Part shown: positions 7,161-15,577 of the stretch, piece after piece
Numbering within the stretch: position 1 is the stretch's first letter
Layout of the letters: the number at the start of each line of letters is the position of its first letter
DNA from: Streptomyces sennicomposti
GTDB taxonomy: Bacteria > Actinomycetota > Actinomycetes > Streptomycetales > Streptomycetaceae
Length of the DNA stretch: 61,149 nt
Assembly (NCBI RefSeq): GCF_019890635.1
Contig: NZ_JAIOAB010000044.1
Location: 1-61,149 of the forward strand
Direction of reading: 5' to 3'
Notes under the pieces: model-generated
Seen by the model: only the letters and a program-made list of their open reading frames with translations
Databases searched by the model: none
Told to the model about the DNA's origin: nothing
Made by a program: the position numbers and the translations under genes

Positions 7161-8315
7161 TCAGCGGCCCATCACCAGCCCGTCCTTCGCCGCGCCCCGG
7201 GCGAGGACCGTCGCGCGGATGCGCTCGCGTACGCCCTCCAGGTCGGCGCCGCGGGCGATGGCCTCGCCGAGGTCGACCACCCGTCCGGCGTCCCTGTCGT
7301 ACAGCGTGGGGACGAACTCGGCGCGGACCACCTCCCAGCGTCCGCCGGGCCGGGCGGGCGGGGCGAAGGTGAAGCGGGCGAGGGTGCTCTCGCCGGCCCG
7401 CGGGCCGGCCGTGCCGTTCGCGCCGGCCGGGACGCCCGTGATCTGGTCGCCGGCGCCGTAGACCACCCAGGTGCCGTTGACCTTCTCGTAGGGCTGCGGG
7501 GCGTGGGCGCCGCCGCCGAGGACCAGGTCGACGGCGGGGCGTTCGCCGTCGCGGGCGGCGGTCAGCCGCCGGGCCAGGTCCAGTTGGCGCGCGTCGGGCC
7601 GGTCCTGTCCGCGCGTGCCCCAGTCGAGGGAGACGACGACCACGTCGGCGCCGACCTTCCGGGCGGCACGGGCGTCGGCGACGATCCGGTCGGCGTCGGC
7701 CAGGTTCAGCGCCCACGGCTGCCCGGGCGGGAACGGCCGGTCCGTGCCGTCGCTGTAGGACAGATGGGCGACCAGGGCGGAGCCGGCGCCGAGCAGCGCG
7801 ACGCCGCGCGCCTCCGCCTCGGCGCGCGCCGACCCCGCGTGCCGTACGCGGGCCTCGTCGAGGGCGTCCAGGGTGCGCCGTACGCCGTCGCCGCCGTCGT
7901 CCAGGGTGTGCTCGGAGGCGGTCGCGCAGCCGTCGTAGCCGGTCGCGGCCAGGCCCTCGGCCAGTTCGGGCGGGGCCAGCGGGACGTTCTGCCGCGGGCC
8001 GCTCGCGCCCAGGACGGTGTCCAGGTGACACAGCGCCAGGTCGGCGCCGGCGACCAGGGGCCGTACGTCCGCCAGCATCGGCCGGAAGTCGTGGCCCGCG
8101 CCGCCCGCGTCGAAGGCGGCCCGGTCGGCGGCGGAGCCGTCCGCGAGGAGGGAGCCGGAGGCCACCAGCGTGAACGCGCCCGCGCGCGCTCCGGGCGCCG
8201 CCGGGGCGGGCCGGGGCGGCGCGGCGTCCCGCGTCAGGAGTTCGGCCCGGCAGGCGGCGCCCGCGGCGAGGAGGGCCGTCACGGCCAAGGCCACCTGGTG
8301 TCTGCGTGCGATCAT
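7161..8315 (-). CDS. CapA/PgsA-like metallophosphatase-fold protein, divergent
   Basis: A 384-residue protein from ATG 8315, with GAGGTGAA just upstream. A hydrophobic N-terminus (about residues 7-22) suggests export or anchoring, and a Pro/Ala linker follows. The body resembles the CapA (poly-gamma-glutamate capsule) family: DFRPMLADVRPLVAGADLA near the start, VVVVSLDWGTRGQ in the middle, and VDLVLGGGAHAPQPYEKVNG then VVYGAGDQ near the end. Several canonical positions differ: the usual GHHPH is GGGAH and the usual GNF after the last strand is GAGDQ. The metal site may therefore be altered. No capsule genes are adjacent, so the role is open. Confidence 0.75.
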   Translation of the reverse strand: MIARRHQVALAVTALLAAGAACRAELLTRDAAPPRPAPAAPGARAGAFTLVASGSLLADGSAADRAAFDAGGAGHDFRPMLADVRPLVAGADLALCHLDTVLGASGPRQNVPLAPPELAEGLAATGYDGCATASEHTLDDGGDGVRRTLDALDEARVRHAGSARAEAEARGVALLGAGSALVAHLSYSDGTDRPFPPGQPWALNLADADRIVADARAARKVGADVVVVSLDWGTRGQDRPDARQLDLARRLTAARDGERPAVDLVLGGGAHAPQPYEKVNGTWVVYGAGDQITGVPAGANGTAGPRAGESTLARFTFAPPARPGGRWEVVRAEFVPTLYDRDAGRVVDLGEAIARGADLEGVRERIRATVLARGAAKDGLVMGR

Positions 8316-8649
8316 CGGTTCACCTCACTGCGAGCGTGCGTCGGGGCGCCGGTGCGCCGGGACGGTCGTGCGGACGGGTGCGGGACGGACGGGCGGGCGG
8401 GTGCCGGAAAGGGGCGGGCGAGGGTGCCCACGGGTGGGCGATGTCGGTCATATGGACGGACAAGACAGACAATGACTACGAAGTCGTCCGCCGTCGCAAA
8501 CGGCGCGGGCGCGGCCGTTAGCCCGTCCGGTGGAGGACACGGGGCCTGACGGACCGTTCGTCGTACCGTTCACCGACGCCATCGACCGTCCGTCGCACAG
8601 CCGTGTCCGCCCCCTGTCCCCGCACGGTCCGCTGCGGTGCCATACGGCC
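8316..8649. other. Divergent intergenic region, 334 bases, with a possible 26-codon ORF
   Basis: The region separates the CapA-like gene from the sigma factor. A short ORF runs from ATG 8441 to TAG 8521 and would encode 26 residues (MSVIWTDKTDNDYEVV then a run of Arg/Lys). GGGTGGG lies just upstream of its ATG. It could be a leader peptide or chance. Nothing else is clear. Confidence 0.25.
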
Positions 8650-9198
8650 ATGACGGCCGGAACCACCCTCACCCGTGTGCCCACGACCGCCGAGCACGAG
8701 CTGGCAGCGCTCCAGCGCGAGCACGGCCGGCCCCTGTTCGCCCTGCTGCTGAGGCTGTGCGACGGCGACCGGCAGCGCGCGGAGGACCTCGTGCAGGAGA
8801 CCCTCGTACGGGCCTGGCAGCACCCGGAGGCGCTGCGCGCCGACGCGTTCGACTCGGTGCGCCCCTGGCTGCTGACCGTCGCGCGCCGGCTCGCCATCGA
8901 CGCGCGCCGGGCCCGGCAGGCCAGGCCGCCGGAGGTCGGGGACGCCGTCCTGGAGAGCGCCCGGGTGATCGCCGACCACGCCGAACGGTCGGCCGCGACG
9001 CTGGATGTGCGCGAGGCTGTGAAGACACTCACTCCGCGCCACCGTGAAGTCCTGGTGCTGGTGTATTTCCAGGGGGCCAGTGTGGCGGAGGCCGCCGAGG
9101 CCCTGGGCATTCCACCCGGTACCGTGAAATCCCGCGCGTACTACGCGTTGCGCGCCCTGCGCCGGATGCTGCCGGGCTACGCGGCCGACCTGCGGTGA
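8650..9198 (+). CDS. ECF-type RNA polymerase sigma factor
   Basis: A 182-residue sigma factor with only regions 2 and 4. Region 2 (about residues 20-90) includes DRQRAEDLVQETLVRAW and RPWLLTVARRLAID. Region 4 (about 122-178) includes LTPRHREVLVLVYFQG, SVAEAAEALGIPPGTVKSR and the recognition helix that follows. The start is uncertain: ATG 8650 gives a normal-length protein but only a weak ribosome binding site, and GTG 8530 would add 40 unrelated residues. A zinc-type anti-sigma factor gene lies 910 bases downstream on the same strand, with one unknown gene between. Pairing of the two is the usual arrangement in this family, and regulation by that protein is inferred. Confidence 0.88.
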   Translation: MTAGTTLTRVPTTAEHELAALQREHGRPLFALLLRLCDGDRQRAEDLVQETLVRAWQHPEALRADAFDSVRPWLLTVARRLAIDARRARQARPPEVGDAVLESARVIADHAERSAATLDVREAVKTLTPRHREVLVLVYFQGASVAEAAEALGIPPGTVKSRAYYALRALRRMLPGYAADLR

Positions 9199-9344
9199 AA
9201 CCGTCGGCAGCGTCAAGCCTTCGCAAAGCGCCTTGCTGTGGACCACGGTTGAGTAATCGGCTGTCCTCAGGCGTGTTCCGGACGCGCCTGGCCCGACGAG
9301 CCGGGGCCGGGTGACGCGCACGCACCGGAGGAAGGCAGGAAGGG

Positions 9345-9860
9345 ATGCTGCACAGAGGTCGAGAGGGCACGGACGGCGAGGGCGGCGACGCCTCGGCCGT
9401 CCCCATGGCCTGGTTCTACGCCGAGTACATCGCCGACGAACTGCTGCGCACCGGGGACCTGATGCCGCCGGCGTCGGTGGAGTTCCGCGCGGGGCGGGAC
9501 GCGCTGGCGCTGACCGTCTTCCTGTCCGACACCGGCGGTGAGCTGTCCGGCATCCGGGTGATCTCCCAGCTGGAGACCTGGCTGTCGCTGACGGCGTACG
9601 ACCAGCCGTGGCAGGACTGGGTGTGCGAGCGGCTGGCCGCCCTGGCGGCCGACGCCCACGCCCGCGGCGCCGCGTCGCCGGACCTGGCGCTGGCCGAGGC
9701 GGCCTGGCGCTGGCTGGTGGAGACGGAACTGCTCGCGCCCGACCTGGACGCGGTGCCGGACGGCGCGGGTGCGGTGGGCGAGGACGAGGGCCCGAAGGTG
9801 TGGACGCCGGCCTGGCAGCTCGGGCTGCCTCTCGGCCATCTCGCCATCCACCTTTTCTAG
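9345..9860 (+). CDS. Unknown protein between sigma and anti-sigma genes
   Basis: A 171-residue soluble protein of no family I recognise, from ATG 9345 with GGAGGAA at 9328-9334. After about 20 polar residues the sequence is compact and globular in character: MAWFYAEYIADELLRTGDLM, then a likely beta-rich part (VEFRAGRDALALTVFLSD) and helices with many Trp (QPWQDWVCERL, AAWRWLVE). It ends in WQLGLPLGHLAIHLF. There is no signal peptide or transmembrane segment. Codon use is typical of the genome. Its position between a sigma factor and an anti-sigma factor suggests a linked regulatory role, but nothing in the sequence proves it. Confidence 0.65.
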   Translation: MLHRGREGTDGEGGDASAVPMAWFYAEYIADELLRTGDLMPPASVEFRAGRDALALTVFLSDTGGELSGIRVISQLETWLSLTAYDQPWQDWVCERLAALAADAHARGAASPDLALAEAAWRWLVETELLAPDLDAVPDGAGAVGEDEGPKVWTPAWQLGLPLGHLAIHLF

Positions 9861-9999
9861 CCTCTTCCCGGCCTCCGGATCGGCCCCGCAGCGGGGCCGA
9901 GCGGGGGCGCGGGGGTGGCGCGTACGGTTCCGTTTCCGGCTCCGGGGCGCAGCTCGGAAGCCATTTCCCGAGCGCGACCAATCCACGGGCCCGGCCGCT

Positions 10000-10107
10000 C
10001 CGAATCTCTTGGTCACGATTCGGTGCGTGGCTTGAGTGATTCGGCTGTGCGGTGCGTACGGGTGGGAGCAAGGAGTAACCCCGCCCGCACCCACCGCGAG
10101 GATTCGG
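10000..10107 (+). promoter_or_regulatory. Cluster of GATTCGG half-sites before the anti-sigma gene
   Basis: GATTCGG occurs at 10017-10023, 10038-10044 and 10101-10107, and its reverse complement CCGAATC at 10000-10006. The first inverted pair is separated by ten bases. The last copy sits between the GAGGA ribosome binding site and the start at 10109. This could be a binding-site array for an autoregulator; no regulator is assigned. Confidence 0.3.
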
Positions 10108-10108
10108 C

Positions 10109-10768
10109 ATGAGGTCCCTGGAACGGCATCGCGACGTCGGCGCGTACGCGCTCGGCGTGCTGGACGAGGCGGACGCCTTCCGCTTCGAGGACCACCTCAC
10201 GGAGTGCCCCCGGTGCGCGGCGCAGGTCACCGAGTTCGGTCCCACGGCGCGGCAGTTGCTGCTGTACCGGCGCGCCACGCCCCGTTTCGTGCATCCGACG
10301 GCGCAGCCCGGGCCGCGGCTGCTGGAGCGGCTGGCCGGGGAGGTGACGCGGCGCCGGCGGGCGGGCCGGCGGCGGACGCTGTTCGCGCTGGCCGCCTGTG
10401 CGGTGCTCGCCGTCGGCGGTCCTGCGGCGACGGCCCTCGCCCGGCAGCACGGGGGCGGGCCGGGGCCGGTCGCGGTGGCGGCGACCGACGCACGGACGGG
10501 GGTGCGGGCCGAGGTCAGGGCGGCGGACGCGGCCTGGGGCAGCGAGGTGTGGCTGCGGGTCGCGGACGGGACGGGGCCGCACGCGTGCCGGCTCGTCGCG
10601 GTCGGCCACGACGGCTCGGAGCAGACGGTGGCGACCTGGGCCGTCCGCTCCCACCAGACCCGGCCGGCCACCATGACGGGGGGCGCGGCGCTGCGGCCCG
10701 GACAGATCGCCCGCTTCGAGGTGCGCACGACGGACGGACGGCATCTGGTGACGCTGGACCCGCCTTGA
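10109..10768 (+). CDS. Transmembrane zinc anti-sigma factor (zf-HC2/ZAS domain)
   Basis: A 219-residue protein from ATG 10109. GAGGA six bases upstream decides the start. The N-terminal anti-sigma domain carries the zinc pattern: an early His in ERHRDVGAYALG and HLTECPRC (HxxxCxxC) near residues 28-35. After a basic stretch (RRRRAGRRR) a membrane helix spans about residues 91-112 (TLFALAACAVLAVGG...). The remaining 105 residues are outside and look like a beta-rich domain ending in RFEVRTTDGRHLVTLD. The usual role is to hold an ECF sigma factor inactive at the membrane; the partner is most likely the sigma factor at 8650. Confidence 0.87.
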   Translation: MRSLERHRDVGAYALGVLDEADAFRFEDHLTECPRCAAQVTEFGPTARQLLLYRRATPRFVHPTAQPGPRLLERLAGEVTRRRRAGRRRTLFALAACAVLAVGGPAATALARQHGGGPGPVAVAATDARTGVRAEVRAADAAWGSEVWLRVADGTGPHACRLVAVGHDGSEQTVATWAVRSHQTRPATMTGGAALRPGQIARFEVRTTDGRHLVTLDPP

Positions 10769-10775
10769 GCGGCGC

Positions 10776-10830
10776 CCCGCCCCGCGCCTTCCCGGCCCGC
10801 GCGTGCCCGCCCCGCGCCTTCCCGGTCCGC
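10776..10830. repeat. Two 30-base tandem repeats
   Basis: A 30-base period containing CCCGCGCCTTCCCGG is seen twice (the core at 10781 recurs at 10811) between the convergent anti-sigma and Fpg/Nei genes. Confidence 0.7.
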
Positions 10831-10856
10831 CGGCGTGCGTCCCCGGTTGCCCGTCC

Positions 10857-10882
10857 GTCCCGGCTACTTGAGCAGCCGGGAC
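10857..10882 (-). terminator. Hairpin overlapping the Fpg/Nei stop codon
   Basis: GTCCCGGCT (10857-10865) pairs with AGCCGGGAC (10874-10882), a 9-bp stem. It spans the TAG stop at 10864-10866 of the gene on the minus strand. It may serve as a compact terminator. Confidence 0.35.
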
Positions 10883-11727
10883 AGTCTGCGGTCCGCCAGC
10901 GGCCGGCCGCCGGTCTGGCAGGTCGGGCAGTACTGGAGCGAGGAGTCGCTGAAGGAGACCTCGCGGACGGTGTCGCCGCACACCGGGCAGGGCTCGCCCG
11001 TCCGGCCGTGCACGCGCAGGCCGCTCTTCTTCTCGGCCTTCAGCCGCCCGGCCGCGACCCCTCGAGACCGCTCGACCGCCTCCGTCAGCGTGGTGCGCAG
11101 CGCCGCGTACAGGCCCGCGATCTCCTCCTCGGTCAACGCCGCCGTGCGTTTGAACGGGGACATCCGCGCGGCGTGCAGGATCTCGTCGCTGTAGGCGTTG
11201 CCCACGCCCGCGATCAGCCCCTGGTCGCGCAGGGCGCCCTTGATCTGCCGCCGCTCCCCGGCGAGCAGGCGGGCGAAGCGCTCCTCGTCGAAGTCGTCGG
11301 CCAGCGGATCGGGGCCGAGCCGGGCCACCCCGGGCACCTCCCGCGGGTCCCGTACGACGTACACGGCGAGGCGCTTCTGGGTTCCGGCCTCGGTGAGGTC
11401 GAAGCCCGCGCCGGTCTCCAGGGCGACGCGCAGCGCCAGCGGTCCCTTGCCGGGGCGGGGCGGGCCGTCCGGGAGGCGGTCCCTCCACTGGAGCCAGCCG
11501 CTGCGGGCGAGATGGGTGACCAGGTGCGGGCCGCCGCCGGTCTCCAGGTCCAGGAACTTGCCGTGCCGGCGCACCGCCGTGACCTCGTGGCCCTCCAGGG
11601 CGGTGACGGGCGGGTCGTACGTCTTCAGGACGCTGACGGCGACGGGCAGCACCCGGACGATCTCGTGGCCGACCAGGTTCTCGGTGAGGAAGTCCTTGAG
11701 CGCTTCCACCTCGGGCAGTTCCGGCAT
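10864..11727 (-). CDS. Fpg/Nei-family DNA glycosylase/AP lyase
   Basis: A 287-residue base-excision repair enzyme. Start ATG 11727 is chosen so that the mature protein begins with PELPEVEAL, where the N-terminal Pro is the Schiff-base nucleophile and the following Glu is catalytic. A conserved Lys lies in RRHGKFLDL. The helix-two-turn-helix region is GLIAGVGNAYSDEILH. A C-terminal zinc finger has four Cys: CPVC then CPTC, about residues 248-271. The enzyme removes oxidised bases such as 8-oxoguanine or oxidised pyrimidines. Streptomyces carry several paralogues and this one cannot be assigned to Fpg or Nei with certainty, so no symbol is given. It is a single-gene unit convergent with the anti-sigma gene. 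Confidence 0.93.
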   Translation of the reverse strand: MPELPEVEALKDFLTENLVGHEIVRVLPVAVSVLKTYDPPVTALEGHEVTAVRRHGKFLDLETGGGPHLVTHLARSGWLQWRDRLPDGPPRPGKGPLALRVALETGAGFDLTEAGTQKRLAVYVVRDPREVPGVARLGPDPLADDFDEERFARLLAGERRQIKGALRDQGLIAGVGNAYSDEILHAARMSPFKRTAALTEEEIAGLYAALRTTLTEAVERSRGVAAGRLKAEKKSGLRVHGRTGEPCPVCGDTVREVSFSDSSLQYCPTCQTGGRPLADRRLSRLLK

Positions 11728-11838
11728 GCCTACCAGAGTGCCACCCGGCGCCGACAACGGCCCGGCACGCGCGTCAGCCCCGTACGCGGGGCAACCCGGG
11801 ACGAGCGACGACCCGGGCCTGCGCCGCCTCCCCGCCGG

Positions 11839-13926
11839 TCAGCCGCGTTCCGGCACCACGAACTCGCACCACATGCACTTGCCGCCGCCACGCGCCTCCA
11901 CGCCCCACACGTCGGTGAGCCGGTCCACCAGCAGCAGCCCGCGGCCCGAGACGCCCTGCTCCCCCGGCTCGCGGCGGCGCGGGAGCGCGCTGGAGGAGTC
12001 CTCGACCTCGACGCGCAGCCGCCGGTCGGTGCCGCTGAGCACGCGCAGGGTGACGACGGCCGCGCCCTCGGTGTGCATGAGGGCGTTGGTGATCAACTCG
12101 TCGGCCACGAGTTCGATCTCGTCGGAGCGTTCCCGGGCGCCCCAGGAGCGGACCGCCGCCCCGATCATGTGCCGGGCCTGGATCAGGGCCTCCGGGTCGC
12201 CGGGCGCCACGTGCTGCTGGATCCGGCCGACCGGCTGGCGTTCGGTCAGGGCCCGGCGGCGCAGCACCAGCAGGGCCACGTCGTCGTCGCCGCCGCGCGC
12301 CTCGGCCAGCGCGATCAGCCGGTCGGCGAGTTCGCGTACGTCGTCGGGGCCCGCGGCGACGGAGGCGGCCAGCGCGCGCATGCCGTCGTCCAGGTCGGCG
12401 CCGGGCTGCTCCACCAGGCCGTCGGTGCACAGGATGAGCGACTGGCCGGGGTCCAGCTCCATGGCGCACACCGGGTAATCCAGGCTGCCGAACTCGGCGG
12501 ACAGGCCGAGCGGCAGCCCGCCGTCGACCTCGACGCGCCGGCAGGTTCCGTCGTCCAGGCGCACCAGCGGGTCGATGTGGCCGGCCCGTACCACCTGGAC
12601 GACGCCGGTGGACAGGTCGGCCTCCGCGTACAGGCAGGTCGCGAACCGGTCGGTGTCCAGTTCGTGCAGGAAGATGGAGGCGCGGGCCATCACGGTGGCC
12701 GGGGCGTGGCCCTCGGCGGCGTAGGCGCGCAGCACGATGCGCAGCTGGCCCATGACGGCGGCGGCGTGCGTGTCGTGGCCCTGGACGTCGCCGATGACGG
12801 CGCCGACCCGGCCGCCGGGCAGCGGGATGAGGTCGTACCAGTCGCCGCCGATGTCGCGGCCGAGGGAGCCGCCCGCGTAGCCGGAGCGGTAGCGCACGGC
12901 GACGTCGGCGCCGGGGACGCTCGGGATGGTGCGTGGCAGCATGGCCTGCTGGAGGCCCTGGGCGAGGTCCTTCTCCTGTTCGTAGAGCATGGCCCGCTGC
13001 AGGCTCTGCGCGATGCTGCTGCCGAGGGCGACGAGGACGTTGCGTTCCTCGGTGGTGAAGCCGTGCCGGCCGCTGTAGAGCAGGCCCATGCCACCGATCG
13101 GGCGGCCCTGCGCGATCAGCGGGAGGTAGGCGGCCGAGGTGATGTTCAGGTCGGTGATGTGCGGCCACAGGATCGGGTAGAGGTCGGCGAAGTCCTGGGC
13201 GGACTCGATGAAGCGCGGGCTGAGGGTGCGCACGGCCTCGCTCATCGGGTACGGCTCGTCGATGCGGGTGACGCGGGTGCCGGGCACGGAGGCGCCCTCG
13301 GGGCCCTCGGCGACGAGCCGGATCCTGCCCGCCTCGACCAGCCCGAGGACGAGGCTGGTGGAGCCGAGCAGGGGCAGCCCGTGGGTGTCCTTGACGATGT
13401 CGATGACGTCCTGGACGGTGTGCGCGTGGGCGAGGGCGGCGGTGGTGATCTGGACGACGTTGGTCTGGTCGCGCCGGGCGGCCTCGCGGGCGGCGCGCTC
13501 CTCGCGGCCGGCGATGTCGTCGAGTTCCGCGGTGGCGTCGCGGACGATGCCGAAGACCCGGCGGGGGCGGCCGGTCTCGTCGCGGCGGATGTAGCCCTGG
13601 GTGTAGACCCAGCGCCGGGAGCCGTCGCGGCAGCGCAGGCGGATGTAGGTGCCGTAGTTCTCGCGGCCCTCCTTGATCGCCCGGGCGACCAGGGCGTCCA
13701 GGCGCCGACCCTCGCCGCCGGGGACGCGGGGGACCAGGCTCACGGCGTAGCCGTCGTACTCCTCGGGGGTGACGTCGAAGATCTCGTAGGCCTGGGCGTC
13801 CATGCTGAGCAGACCGGTGTCCAGGTCCCAGTCGAAGCTGCCCATGCGGTTCAGCGCGAGGATCGGATCCCGGTTCGCGGGCCAGTCGGCCGGGAGTGAC
13901 AGGGTGTGCGCTCCCCGTTCAGCCAT
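11839..13926 (-). CDS. PAS-GAF-SpoIIE phosphatase with C-terminal HATPase
   Basis: A 695-residue multidomain signalling protein from ATG 13926. Domains in order: PAS (about 25-140, with WDLDTGLLSMD and a PAC-like YIRRDETGRPRRVFGIVRD); GAF (about 165-310); PP2C/SpoIIE phosphatase (about 340-550), with metal-binding GGDWYD, GDVQGHD, CTDGLVE and GGDDDVALLV; and HATPase_c (about 560-690), with N-box ADELITNALMHTEG and G-box GRGLLLVDRL. In this family the phosphatase dephosphorylates anti-anti-sigma partners and the HATPase module acts as an anti-sigma kinase. All catalytic residues look intact. No sigma-B-type partner genes are adjacent, so its target is elsewhere. Confidence 0.92.
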   Translation of the reverse strand: MAERGAHTLSLPADWPANRDPILALNRMGSFDWDLDTGLLSMDAQAYEIFDVTPEEYDGYAVSLVPRVPGGEGRRLDALVARAIKEGRENYGTYIRLRCRDGSRRWVYTQGYIRRDETGRPRRVFGIVRDATAELDDIAGREERAAREAARRDQTNVVQITTAALAHAHTVQDVIDIVKDTHGLPLLGSTSLVLGLVEAGRIRLVAEGPEGASVPGTRVTRIDEPYPMSEAVRTLSPRFIESAQDFADLYPILWPHITDLNITSAAYLPLIAQGRPIGGMGLLYSGRHGFTTEERNVLVALGSSIAQSLQRAMLYEQEKDLAQGLQQAMLPRTIPSVPGADVAVRYRSGYAGGSLGRDIGGDWYDLIPLPGGRVGAVIGDVQGHDTHAAAVMGQLRIVLRAYAAEGHAPATVMARASIFLHELDTDRFATCLYAEADLSTGVVQVVRAGHIDPLVRLDDGTCRRVEVDGGLPLGLSAEFGSLDYPVCAMELDPGQSLILCTDGLVEQPGADLDDGMRALAASVAAGPDDVRELADRLIALAEARGGDDDVALLVLRRRALTERQPVGRIQQHVAPGDPEALIQARHMIGAAVRSWGARERSDEIELVADELITNALMHTEGAAVVTLRVLSGTDRRLRVEVEDSSSALPRRREPGEQGVSGRGLLLVDRLTDVWGVEARGGGKCMWCEFVVPERG

Positions 13927-14092
13927 GGGGCCACCTTGCCAGGATTTGCCTGATTCTTCGAGCGGGGAGCGGGGTAGCCGGAGCCCGTGACCGGTGTCCG
14001 CCTTCACACACCGGTGTCATACGGGCCGGGCGGCGGGCGCGGACGGTGCCCGCGGCGTCCGGCGGCACCGTCGTCACCAGGGAGTGCACACC

Positions 14093-15514
14093 GTGGGATG
14101 GTTCACCGCACCCGAGTACTGGCTGAGCCGGCTGGTGTTCCAGCGGGCGCTGGCCGCGGTCTACCTGGTGGCGTTCCTGACGGCGGCGCTGCAGTTCCGG
14201 GCGCTGCTCGGCGAGCGCGGCATGCTGCCGATCCCCCGGTTCGTCGGGCGGGTGCCGTTCAAGCGGGCGCCGAGCCTGTTCCACCTGCGCTACTCCGACA
14301 CCCTGTTCGCGGTGGTCGCCTGGACGGGCTGCGCGGTGGCGGCGGCGCTGCTGGCGGGGCTGGACGCGTGGCTGCCGCTGTGGGGCGGGATGCTGCTGTG
14401 GCTGGTGCCGTGGGCGCTGTACCTGTCGATCGTGAACGTGGGGCAGACCTGGTACGGCTTCGGCTGGGAGTCGCTGCTGCTGGAGACCGGCTTCCTCGCG
14501 GTGTTCCTCGGCAACGACGAGGTGGCCCCGCCCGTCCTCGTGCTGTTCCTGCTGCGCTGGATCCTCTTCCGGGTCGAGTTCGGGGCGGGGCTGATCAAGC
14601 TGCGCGGCGACGAGTGCTGGCGCAAGCTGACCTGTCTGCACCACCATCACGAGACCCAGCCGATGCCGGGCCCGCTGAGCTGGTTCTTCCACCGTCTGCC
14701 CGGCCCGCTGCACAAGGTCGAGGTGGCCGCCAACCACGTCACCCAGCTGCTGGTGCCGTTCCTGCTGTTCACCCCGCAGCCGATCGCGACGGCGGGCGCC
14801 GCGCTGATGATCCTCACCCAGCTGTGGCTGGTGCTGTCGGGGAACTTCGCCTGGCTGAACTGGCTGACGATCGTGCTCGCGCTGTCCGCGGTGCGCTTCC
14901 CGGCGCATCCGCCGTCCGTGGCGGCGGCGCCGCTGTGGTACGAGGCGGTGGTCTGCGCCGTGGCCGCGCTGGTGGTGGTGCTGAGCTACCGGCCGGTGGT
15001 GAACCTGGTCTCGCGCCGGCAGGTCATGAACCGCTCCTTCGACCCGCTGCACCTGGTCAACACCTACGGCGCGTTCGGCAGCGTCAGCCGGGTCCGCTAC
15101 GAGGTGGTGGTGGAGGGCACGCTCGACGAGGTGCCGCGCGAGGACTCCGACTGGCGGGAGTACGCGTTCAAGGGCAAGCCGGGCGACCCACGGCGCTGGC
15201 CGCGCCAGTTCGCGCCCTACCATCTGCGCCTGGACTGGATGATGTGGTTCGCCGCGCTGTCCCCGGCGTACGCCGGCGCCTGGTTCGGGGCCCTGGTGGA
15301 ACGGCTGCTGGAGAACGACCGCGCCACCCTGCGGCTGCTGCGCCGCTCCCCCTTCCCGCCGGACACGCCGCCGCGCCATGTGCGGGCGCGTCTGTTCCGC
15401 TACCGGTACACCACCTGGCGGGAGCTGCGCGAGAGCGGCGCCTGCTGGCACCGGGAGTACGTGCGCGAGTTCCTGCCGCCGACCCGGCTGGACCGGGTGT
15501 CGCGGACGGGCTGA
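14093..15514 (+). CDS. Lipase maturation factor family membrane protein
   Basis: A 473-residue polytopic membrane protein of the LMF1/LMF2 family (DUF1222). Start GTG 14093 is chosen over upstream codons because AGGGAG at 14079-14084 is at the right distance. About seven or eight hydrophobic helices are seen, with conserved loops: SLFHLRYSDTLF, YLSIVNVGQTWYGFGWESLL (the most conserved LMF segment), FRVEFGAGLIKLRGDECWR, HHHHETQPMPGPLSWFFHRLP and FDPLHLVNTYGAFGSV. Eukaryotic members help lipases fold in the ER; the role of actinobacterial members is unknown. It is divergent from the phosphatase gene and ends in a shared terminator. Confidence 0.92.
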   Translation: MGWFTAPEYWLSRLVFQRALAAVYLVAFLTAALQFRALLGERGMLPIPRFVGRVPFKRAPSLFHLRYSDTLFAVVAWTGCAVAAALLAGLDAWLPLWGGMLLWLVPWALYLSIVNVGQTWYGFGWESLLLETGFLAVFLGNDEVAPPVLVLFLLRWILFRVEFGAGLIKLRGDECWRKLTCLHHHHETQPMPGPLSWFFHRLPGPLHKVEVAANHVTQLLVPFLLFTPQPIATAGAALMILTQLWLVLSGNFAWLNWLTIVLALSAVRFPAHPPSVAAAPLWYEAVVCAVAALVVVLSYRPVVNLVSRRQVMNRSFDPLHLVNTYGAFGSVSRVRYEVVVEGTLDEVPREDSDWREYAFKGKPGDPRRWPRQFAPYHLRLDWMMWFAALSPAYAGAWFGALVERLLENDRATLRLLRRSPFPPDTPPRHVRARLFRYRYTTWRELRESGACWHREYVREFLPPTRLDRVSRTG

Positions 15515-15525
15515 GCGGACGGGCT

Positions 15526-15558
15526 GAGCGGGCGCGCCGAGGTGCCGCGCGCCCGCTC
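15526..15558. terminator. Bidirectional hairpin terminator
   Basis: GAGCGGGCGCGC (15526-15537) and GCGCGCCCGCTC (15547-15558) form a perfect 12-bp stem with a 9-base loop between the stops at 15514 (+) and 15578 (-). A 13-base direct duplication (15502-15514 and 15515-15527) at the end of the plus-strand gene leads into the left arm. Confidence 0.85.
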
Positions 15559-15577
15559 GCCGCTGGTGACCCGCCGG

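Noticed and set aside
3808..8031. A 1,407-codon open frame on the minus strand
   Set aside because: Its Arg/Pro-rich translation crosses several well-supported genes in other frames; it is a high-GC artefact.
8441..8521. A 26-codon gene before the sigma factor
   Set aside because: The ribosome binding site is imperfect and the product is an Arg/Lys-rich run; too little evidence to call it a gene.
10036..13899. A 1,287-codon open frame on the plus strand
   Set aside because: It runs antisense through the Fpg/Nei and phosphatase genes and has no recognisable protein features.
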